From Bifidobacterium breve (lineage in GTDB: Bacteria > Bacteroidota > Bacteroidia > Chitinophagales > Chitinophagaceae), in NCBI GenBank assembly GCA_943323935.2, contig CALPJR020000093.1, positions 1 to 5,003 of the forward strand: 5,003 nucleotides of DNA. Reading direction: 5' to 3'. Position numbers and translations under genes: made by a program. The notes under the pieces were generated by a model, which did no database searches, was not told the DNA's origin, and saw only the letters and a list, made by a program, of their open reading frames with translations. Position 1 is the first letter of the stretch. Each line of letters begins with the position of its first letter. Shown piece by piece: positions 1 to 5,003 of the stretch.

Positions 1-21
1 AATCAAGTCAACTACAGACAT
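1..21 (-). CDS. Start of a gene cut by the window edge, possibly a 2-oxo acid dehydrogenase E2 subunit
   Basis: Read leftward, an ATG at 19-21 opens MSVVDLI and runs off the window. The E2 (dihydrolipoamide acyltransferase) family in Bacteroidota often begins M-A/S-V/I-V-D-L-I/V, followed by a MPKMGES-type stretch that opens the lipoyl domain, so these seven residues fit well. As I recall, an E2 gene also often lies beside cinA in this phylum. E2 carries acyl groups on lipoyl-lysine in the pyruvate, 2-oxoglutarate or branched-chain 2-oxo acid dehydrogenase complexes; which complex cannot be told here. The start lies 26 bp beyond the cinA stop on the same strand with no terminator between, so it is probably co-transcribed with cinA. 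No Shine-Dalgarno is seen. Seven residues are too few for a firm call, and a chance ATG is possible. Confidence 0.4.
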
Positions 22-47
22 AGGGAATAATTTTAGCAAAAATAAGA

Positions 48-1307
48 CTAAATCTTATTGATTATGAGTAACCTAAGTAAATTTATAGCTTGATTGGCAG
101 TTACTTCTATATTCTTTTGTCGATCAAATCGGAGGTAAAAGACTTTAGATACCACTTTTTCTTTATTGGCTACCCCAATCCACACCATTCCTAGTGGTTT
201 TTCATCTGTTTGACCAGATGGGCCCATGATACCACTCACTGAAATACCAAAATCAGTGTTCATTTTTGATCTTATTGCTATGGCCATTTGTTCTACGGCT
301 TCCTTACTAACAGCACCAACCGTTTTTAAGATGCTGGTTGGCACATCTAAAAACTCAGTTTTGATACGATTGTCATAACTCACAATACTTCCTGTAAAAA
401 AGGTGGATGAACCAGCATGTTTTGATAAAAGATGGCCAATATAACCTCCTGTACAACTTTCTGCAGTTGATACTGTGTGGTTATGTGCTTTCAAAAGCCG
501 TCCAACGACCACTTCAATAGGTTCATCTTTATCTGTAACAAGGTGCTCTTTTACCTGTTCTTTTAATTGTTCAAATAAAGTGTCTAATTGACTATTTAAA
601 CTTACGGTATCATCGCTTTTTCCTGTCAATCTTAATCTTACCATACCATAGGAGGGTAGGTAGGCTAATTTGATATTTTCGGGAAGATTTGTTTCGAAAT
701 TTTGGATAGATTCAGCTAAGAAGGACTCTCCAACACCAGCTGTAAGCAATGTTCTATGTGCTATTACACCTAATTGAAGTCTTTCAAGTATCATTGGTAA
801 AACCTTTTCATTGGTTAACCATTGCATTTCATGGGGCACACCTGGCAATGAAAAAATTAGACTATTGTTTTTCTTAAAAAGCATACCTGGTGCAGTGCCT
901 GTTTGATTGAATAAAACCTCGCAAACATCTGGCACTTCTGCTTGTTTACGATTTCGTTCAATCATTGGTCGCTTGTGAACTTGCTCAAAAATATAAGTGA
1001 TATGGTCTAAAGTTGGTTGGTCTAGCGTCATTTTGCCACCAAAATATCGATTCAACAAAGGTTTGGTGATATCGTCCGCAGTTGGGCCTAATCCTCCTGT
1101 AATAATAACAATTTGACTTTTTTCAATGGCAGTATCCAAAGCATTGGTGATAGATTGGGCCTCATCTCCAACTGCAATTCTTTGATACACTTGTACACCA
1201 ATTGAATTTAACTTTTGAGCGATATATGCACTATTGGTATCAATCACTTGACCGATTAATAATTCGTCTCCAATGGTGATAATAGTAGCCTGAATTTGAT
1301 CCATCAT
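48..1307 (-). CDS. cinA: CinA family protein: MoCF-like N-terminal domain plus nicotinamide-nucleotide amidohydrolase domain
   Basis: This is a complete 419-residue CinA, the usual length of the two-domain form. The N-terminal COG1058/MoCF-like domain (about 5-175) shows TIGDELLIG (11-19), DTN (23-25), GGLGPTADD (71-79), TGTAPG (136-141) and PGVPHEM (155-161). A linker region (about 180-260) leads to the C-terminal PncC/COG1546 domain (about 262-418) with TAESCTGG (281-288), the SYDNRIK stretch (310-316), GAVS (331-334) and SGIMGPSGQTDEKPLG (358-373). The C-terminal domain of this family hydrolyses nicotinamide mononucleotide to nicotinate mononucleotide and ammonia, recycling NMN made by NAD-dependent DNA ligase; the N-terminal domain has been reported to be an ADP-ribose pyrophosphatase in some members. 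It acts in the cytoplasm. The name 'competence/damage-inducible' is historical, and nothing here shows a link to competence. Two ATGs stand in tandem (1305-1307 and 1302-1304), so the true start may be either. The last glycine-rich motif reads PSGQT where many homologues have PGGGT, a mild change. It lies 45 bp downstream of the thioesterase gene and may have its own promoter. Confidence 0.96.
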   Translation of the reverse strand: MMDQIQATIITIGDELLIGQVIDTNSAYIAQKLNSIGVQVYQRIAVGDEAQSITNALDTAIEKSQIVIITGGLGPTADDITKPLLNRYFGGKMTLDQPTLDHITYIFEQVHKRPMIERNRKQAEVPDVCEVLFNQTGTAPGMLFKKNNSLIFSLPGVPHEMQWLTNEKVLPMILERLQLGVIAHRTLLTAGVGESFLAESIQNFETNLPENIKLAYLPSYGMVRLRLTGKSDDTVSLNSQLDTLFEQLKEQVKEHLVTDKDEPIEVVVGRLLKAHNHTVSTAESCTGGYIGHLLSKHAGSSTFFTGSIVSYDNRIKTEFLDVPTSILKTVGAVSKEAVEQMAIAIRSKMNTDFGISVSGIMGPSGQTDEKPLGMVWIGVANKEKVVSKVFYLRFDRQKNIEVTANQAINLLRLLIINKI

Positions 1308-1328
1308 ATATATGCTTCAATTTGGTTG

Positions 1329-1362
1329 CAAAGTAAACCCAAAAAAGGCGGTTTAACTAAAA
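1329..1362 (-). promoter_or_regulatory. Possible Bacteroidota-type promoter for cinA
   Basis: On the minus strand the gap between the thioesterase gene and cinA holds TTACTTTG (1329-1336), followed by CA. This matches the Bacteroidota -7 element TAnnTTTG at all but one fixed position. About 20 bp upstream lies TTTTAG (1357-1362), a poor match to the -33 TTTG/TTG element, overlapping the end of the thioesterase gene. A transcript starting some six bases past the -7 box would have a leader of roughly 15 nt before the cinA ATG. The -7 box is visible; its activity is inferred. Confidence 0.35.
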
Positions 1363-1763
1363 TAGACGCTTAGTTTTTCCTTCATAATATCAGGCATTTC
1401 GGTTCTATTATTCATAGTTGCATCCATGAAATAGAGTTTTACTTGTCCAATTGTTAAAAGTTTACCAGAGGAATTATATACTTCTTGGTCAAATATAATT
1501 TTATGGTCGGTAGGTAAGGTCTTAATCTGACTTTTAATAGTAATTAGATCGTCATATTTAGCTGGTCTTAAGTACTTAATATTAAGCTCTACAACAGGTA
1601 AAATAATGCCCATATCTTCGATATCCTTGTAGGATACGCCTAGATGTCGAATCGCCTCTACACGACCTATTTCAAAATACATAGCATAATTCCCATAATA
1701 CACCACATCCATTCTATCGGTTTCTGCATACCTAACCCTTACTGTTGTCGAATGTTCATACAT
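1353..1763 (-). CDS. Acyl-CoA thioesterase, YbgC/4HBT hotdog-fold family
   Basis: This is a small single-domain hotdog-fold protein (136 aa from the ATG at 1761-1763), the usual size for YbgC/4-hydroxybenzoyl-CoA thioesterase-like enzymes, which hydrolyse acyl-CoA (or acyl-ACP) thioesters in the cytoplasm. The family signature is near the N-terminus: RVRYAETDRMDVVYYGNY, then MYFEIGRVEAIR. The Asp of AETD (residue 16 from this ATG) sits where the family has its catalytic Asp. The rest follows the hotdog order: central helix, PVVELNIKYLRPAKYDD, then strands through TIKSQIKTL, KIIFDQEVYN and TIGQVKLYFMD. The frame stays open to a GTG at 1809-1811 (152 aa), but the extra 16 residues (MEKQIQSLNLSTNAIN) are polar and lie outside the domain, while homologues typically begin a few residues before the first strand, so I prefer the ATG. 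Odd: the Gly usual in the TDxxGVVY motif is Asp here. The substrate cannot be told. It is the first leftward gene and is probably transcribed into cinA. Confidence 0.9.
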   Translation of the reverse strand: MYEHSTTVRVRYAETDRMDVVYYGNYAMYFEIGRVEAIRHLGVSYKDIEDMGIILPVVELNIKYLRPAKYDDLITIKSQIKTLPTDHKIIFDQEVYNSSGKLLTIGQVKLYFMDATMNNRTEMPDIMKEKLSVYFS

Positions 1764-1886
1764 ATTTATTGCATTTGTTGACAAATTTAAGGATTGTATC
1801 TGTTTTTCCACAATAAGCTTATTTAACGAAGCGTTTTATAATCAAAGTGTATTTTTATAATACTATCCTACTAAACAACGGCTTCT
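1764..1886. promoter_or_regulatory. Divergent intergenic region between the thioesterase and TPR genes
   Basis: This 123-bp AT-rich gap must hold the promoters of both gene sets. Leftward, TACACTTTGA (1842-1851) has the TTTG core of a Bacteroidota -7 box, but with three rather than two bases between TA and TTTG; an upstream TTGTTTAG (1871-1878) is a loose -33 candidate. Rightward, TATTTTTA (1850-1857) matches TAnnTTTG except at the last base, and TATAAT occurs at 1837-1842 and 1856-1861. The leftward and rightward candidates overlap, so the two promoters could compete. No Shine-Dalgarno precedes the ATG at 1887 or either candidate thioesterase start. That promoters lie here is likely from the layout; the individual boxes are weak. 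Confidence 0.4.
1834..1861. repeat. Two direct copies of TTTTATAAT, 19 bp apart
   Basis: TTTTATAAT occurs exactly at 1834-1842 and again at 1853-1861 in the divergent gap. Both copies contain the self-complementary TTATAA. The spacing is near two turns of DNA, as might suit a dimeric regulator, but the motif is all A/T in an AT-rich gap, so chance is a fair explanation. Confidence 0.25.
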
Positions 1887-4800
1887 ATGTTAAAACACAT
1901 CAAAAAAGCAAGTCCAATCCTGTTGCTTTTAAACTTTACCTTGCTTTTTACTGCACCTGTATCAAGTCAATTAATGCATTTCGAGGCACCACTTAGTCAA
2001 TTATATCAAAATGGATTAAAATCCCTTCAGCAAGGCGATAGTTTAGCTGCCTATCAAACCATACAATCAGCCCATTTTTTTGAACCAAATGCTGTTGATA
2101 TAGCTTTCCATTACCATTTATTATCAGTGGCTTTAGAGAAATCGTATGCAGTTCAACAAGCCGAAAATTGGTTAAAAAACAATTCAAATAAGATCTATCA
2201 TTCTAGGTTAAATTTTGAATTAGCAAAATATTTTTTTAGAAAACAACAAGTAGACGCATCCATTCAAGCATATTTAAAAATCAGTATAGATGATCTTGAA
2301 AATAAAGAACTGGCTTTAATGCAGTTTCAATTGGGTTATTTATATTTCAAAAAAGGAGATTGGGATCAATCTACAAGTTATTTAATGAGTATAAGACAAG
2401 TTCAAACAAGTCCGTTTTATACCGATGCCAACTACTATGCAGGTTTTGTTGCATTACAACAAAAAGATTTCAAATTGGCTTTAAGCTGTTTTAAAATTGC
2501 AGAAAAAAATAAAGCATATAGCACACTAACTCCATTTTATATCAGTCAATTGTATTATTTCTTAGGAGATGTAGACGCAGCAATTAAAAATACAGAACAA
2601 GCATTACAAAATAATGGGCAATATTACACAAGCCAATTAGCTCAATTAATGGGGCACTTATTGTTTGAGCAAAAACAATATGAAAAAGCTTTGCCTTATT
2701 TAGCAAATTATGTGAAGTCTCAAAAACAAGTAGAATCTCAGGATTTATACCAATTGTCTTTTTGTTATTTTCAAGCACAGCAATGGAATGATGCAATACT
2801 TGGGTTTAAGCAATTAGCGAATGTAGAGGATTCATTAGGGCAAAATAGTATGTACTTATTGGCTACTTCTTATTTAAAAACAAATAATAAATTAGGGGCT
2901 AAAAATGCTTTTTTTCTTTGTGCAACTAAAAGCCAAAATTTAGCACAGAAAGAAATTGCATTATTTAATTATGCAAAATTAACTATTGAATTAAAAGAAT
3001 ATAGTGTTGCCTTACAATCGCTTGAAAAATTTAATCAAGCCTATCCAAATAGTGTATATAGTAATGAAGCTAAAATTTTATATGTGACATCCCTGGCTTA
3101 TAGTAATGATTTTAATAAAGCCTATGACGCTTATCAAAAAATGGATACATTAGAAGAGGCACTTTTGAAATTATATCCTAATATCTTATTTGGGAAAGCG
3201 GCACTTTCAATCAATGATGGTCAAAATGAAAAAGCATATGAGCTATTTTCTCAAGTTAAAAATTTACCATATAATAAGAACGTTTTAGCACAAACCTATT
3301 TTTGGATTGGGGAGCTTGCTTATAAGATGGGTAGAATAGACGAGGCTATAGAACATCTTGAAAAATATATTTTAGATCCTATTGAGATAGGTGAAATCAC
3401 AAAAAAACATGCCAATTATACTTTAGGCTACTGTCATTTAAAAAATAATAACTACACAAAAGCGTTGCAATTATTTACAATTGCTGCAGATTTTAATCCG
3501 TATGCAGAATCTTCTGCTTATCAGAAAGATGCATTGGTACGTTTGTCTGATTGTCAATTTATGACAAAACAATACAAACAAGCATTAAAATCTTACCAAA
3601 AAATCATTGATTTAGGTTGGAATTTTGAAGATTATGCCAGTTTGCAAAAGGCGATTATCTATGGTGCGCTTGGTTTAAATAAAGAAAAACTAAAAATATT
3701 GAATAGCTATGATACTTATTTTAGCCAGTCTAATTATTTAAGTGATGCTAGAATGGAATTAGCAGATACCTATACAAGCAAGGAACAATTTCAAGAAGCA
3801 ATTACACCATTGTCAAAAGTTTTATTAGACAATAAGGCTACAGAGTTCTACCCATTGGCCTATTATAAATTAGGTATTGTGTATTTTAATTTGAATAAGA
3901 ACCAAGAAGCCTTACAAAATTTTAAATCATTGTACAGTGCCTATCCAAATTCAGCAGAGAGTGATAATGCACTGGAATATATCCGAAATATTTTTGTAGA
4001 AGAACAACAGCCAGAAGCCTATGTACAATTTATGAATGATTTTGGAAAACCATTGTCATACAATGAACAAGATTCATTGATGTATCGAGCTGCTATCATC
4101 CAATATGAAGATAAAAAGTATAGCAATGCTACAAATGGTTTCAGAAAATACTTAGAAGGTTACCCTGAAGGTAAGTTTCAAATGAACGCAATGAATTACT
4201 TAGCGGAAATGGCCTATTCATTAGATCAGTATGACACAGCTGCAGTATATTTTGGAAAAATTGCAAATAAAGCACCCAATCAATTCTCGGAGAGAGCAGC
4301 CATTACAGCCGCTAGATTGTATTATTTTAATTTAAAAGATTATGTTGGTGCAGAACAATACTTTAAAATAGTCCTAGAGTATGCAACTCAGCAAGAGCAA
4401 AAAAATGAAGCAATTAAAGGGCTTTTAAGGTGTCAATACAAGGCCGAAAATTGGGTAGAAGCCTCCAAGACAGCCGTGCTTATTTTGTCTGATAAAAATA
4501 GTGCCACAGATGATGTATTAATGGCGAATATGGCATTATACCATCAGACCATTGCTCAAAAAGATACCATTAGCGCTTTACAAATATTGAATACAGTGTT
4601 AAAATCAAACAGTTCAATGTATACCGCCGAAGCCCATTACTTAACAGCATATATCTATTTTAATCAACAAAAATACAATATAGCAGAAAAGACCGCCTTT
4701 GATGTCATTAAAAAACAAGCTTCTTATGAATTTTGGGTGACTAAAACATACATTTTATTAGGAGATATCTACTTAGCACAAAATGATAGTTTTAATGCAA

Positions 4801-4904
4801 TTGCAACCTATAAAAGTATAGCTGAAAATGCAACCATACCAGCTTTACAACAAATTGCTTCAGATAAACTGAAAGCAATCACTGAAACCATTAAAGCTCA
4901 ATAA
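1887..4904 (+). CDS. Large exported tetratricopeptide (TPR) repeat protein
   Basis: This is a complete 1005-residue protein. The N-terminus is a Sec signal peptide: basic residues (K3, H4, K6, K7), a hydrophobic core (about 10-22), and a likely cut before Gln28 in PVSSQ. There is no lipobox Cys and no later membrane segment, so the mature protein should be periplasmic or attached to the outer membrane by a partner. The rest is one alpha-helical solenoid with about twenty TPR-like units. Clear ones lie near 145-170, 181-206, 250-275, 286-310, 469-495, 510-533, 549-573, 657-690, 769-793, 805-830, 913-938 and 953-978, with the usual small-residue/Tyr pattern such as LGYLYFKKGDWDQS and IGELAYKMGRIDEA. 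AYPNS, typical of the TPR units in BamD/YbgF-like envelope proteins, occurs at 385-389 and 685-689. There is no catalytic domain, so a scaffold role in envelope assembly or secretion is inferred; the partner is unknown. The ATG at 1887 fits because it opens the signal peptide. The next gene starts 9 bp after the stop and also encodes an exported protein, which suggests an operon. Confidence 0.9.
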   Translation: MLKHIKKASPILLLLNFTLLFTAPVSSQLMHFEAPLSQLYQNGLKSLQQGDSLAAYQTIQSAHFFEPNAVDIAFHYHLLSVALEKSYAVQQAENWLKNNSNKIYHSRLNFELAKYFFRKQQVDASIQAYLKISIDDLENKELALMQFQLGYLYFKKGDWDQSTSYLMSIRQVQTSPFYTDANYYAGFVALQQKDFKLALSCFKIAEKNKAYSTLTPFYISQLYYFLGDVDAAIKNTEQALQNNGQYYTSQLAQLMGHLLFEQKQYEKALPYLANYVKSQKQVESQDLYQLSFCYFQAQQWNDAILGFKQLANVEDSLGQNSMYLLATSYLKTNNKLGAKNAFFLCATKSQNLAQKEIALFNYAKLTIELKEYSVALQSLEKFNQAYPNSVYSNEAKILYVTSLAYSNDFNKAYDAYQKMDTLEEALLKLYPNILFGKAALSINDGQNEKAYELFSQVKNLPYNKNVLAQTYFWIGELAYKMGRIDEAIEHLEKYILDPIEIGEITKKHANYTLGYCHLKNNNYTKALQLFTIAADFNPYAESSAYQKDALVRLSDCQFMTKQYKQALKSYQKIIDLGWNFEDYASLQKAIIYGALGLNKEKLKILNSYDTYFSQSNYLSDARMELADTYTSKEQFQEAITPLSKVLLDNKATEFYPLAYYKLGIVYFNLNKNQEALQNFKSLYSAYPNSAESDNALEYIRNIFVEEQQPEAYVQFMNDFGKPLSYNEQDSLMYRAAIIQYEDKKYSNATNGFRKYLEGYPEGKFQMNAMNYLAEMAYSLDQYDTAAVYFGKIANKAPNQFSERAAITAARLYYFNLKDYVGAEQYFKIVLEYATQQEQKNEAIKGLLRCQYKAENWVEASKTAVLILSDKNSATDDVLMANMALYHQTIAQKDTISALQILNTVLKSNSSMYTAEAHYLTAYIYFNQQKYNIAEKTAFDVIKKQASYEFWVTKTYILLGDIYLAQNDSFNAIATYKSIAENATIPALQQIASDKLKAITETIKAQ

Positions 4905-4913
4905 TACAATAAT

Positions 4914-5003
4914 ATGAAATCAATTATAAGATACGGACTTTTAGTAATTGCATTAATTTGTTTTAGCAATATGGGTATTGCTCAAAAAAAGAACAAAAAG
5001 AAA
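4914..5003 (+). CDS. N-terminal part of an exported protein, cut by the window edge
   Basis: The ATG at 4914-4916 opens 30 codons that stay in frame to the window end. They read as a signal peptide (K2 and R6, hydrophobic core about 8-17, ending NMGIA) with a likely signal peptidase I cut before Gln24, then a lysine-rich mature start, QKKNKKK. Cys16 lies inside the hydrophobic core and does not fit a lipobox. The gene begins 9 bp after the TPR stop with no terminator between, so the two are very probably co-transcribed and may work together in the envelope. From memory, large TPR genes in Bacteroidota are sometimes followed by an outer-membrane TonB-dependent-receptor-like protein with a similar lysine-rich mature start, but 30 residues cannot decide this. 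The spacing, the signal peptide and the open frame make it a real gene; the function is unknown. Confidence 0.75.
   Translation, partial: MKSIIRYGLLVIALICFSNMGIAQKKNKKK

Noticed and set aside
48..1307. cinA as evidence of a natural-competence or DNA-damage locus
   Set aside because: No recA, com or uptake genes are present, and the domains fit NMN deamidation. The competence label comes from other bacteria.
1335..1354. Possible hairpin AAACC...GGTTT between the thioesterase gene and cinA
   Set aside because: The stem is only 5 bp with a 10-base loop and no T-tract after it in the leftward direction. It overlaps the promoter-like box and is too weak to call a terminator.
1993..2187. Minus-strand open frame of 64 codons inside the TPR gene
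   Set aside because: It is antisense to a well-supported gene, has no recognisable domain or promoter, and its composition is that of an AT-rich reverse-strand shadow.
2584..2796. Minus-strand open frame of 70 codons inside the TPR gene
   Set aside because: It is a shadow of the TPR coding strand. The hydrophobic stretches come from reading Lys/Gln/Asn-rich TPR codons backwards.
4914..5003. Lipoprotein reading of the last gene because of Cys16
   Set aside because: The residues before the Cys (A-L-I) do not fit the small-residue lipobox, and the Cys sits in the middle of the hydrophobic core. A signal peptidase I cut before Gln24 fits better.
1..5003. Defence system, mobile element, CRISPR array or RNA gene
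   Set aside because: Nearly all of the window is taken up by recognisable genes in tight order. I saw no transposase, integrase, nuclease or repeat-spacer pattern, no tRNA-like cloverleaf, and no terminal inverted repeats.

Overview
The window is an AT-rich, gene-dense stretch of chromosome, most likely from a member of the Bacteroidota. Three things point there. No start codon has a Shine-Dalgarno sequence; the bases ahead of each are A/T-rich. A promoter-like TTACTTTGCA stands just ahead of one gene. The exported proteins have signal peptides that end just before a Gln, and one of them is a very long TPR protein of a kind common in that phylum. The genus cannot be read from this sequence.

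Layout. The left third (1 to about 1763) is read leftward: a 136-residue hotdog-fold acyl-CoA thioesterase, then a full-length two-domain CinA (419 aa), then the first seven codons of a gene cut by the window edge that look like the start of a 2-oxo acid dehydrogenase E2 subunit. An AT-rich gap of 123 bp (1764-1886) separates this set from a rightward set: a 1005-residue exported TPR-repeat protein and, 9 bp after its stop, the first 30 codons of a second exported protein with a lysine-rich start to its mature part.

How the genes work together. The leftward genes are cytoplasmic metabolic enzymes: acyl-CoA hydrolysis, NMN deamidation/pyridine nucleotide salvage, and probably 2-oxo acid oxidation. 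The rightward pair is a cell-envelope unit, with a periplasmic TPR solenoid as likely protein-protein scaffold and a second exported protein as possible partner. The two sets diverge from one regulatory gap and show no sign of a shared function.

There is no RNA gene, CRISPR array, insertion sequence, phage gene or attachment site that I can support. The window looks like ordinary core chromosome. The points most worth checking are a possible 300-residue internal duplication in the TPR protein, a Gly-to-Asp change in the thioesterase active-site motif, the start codon of the thioesterase, and a separate promoter for cinA.
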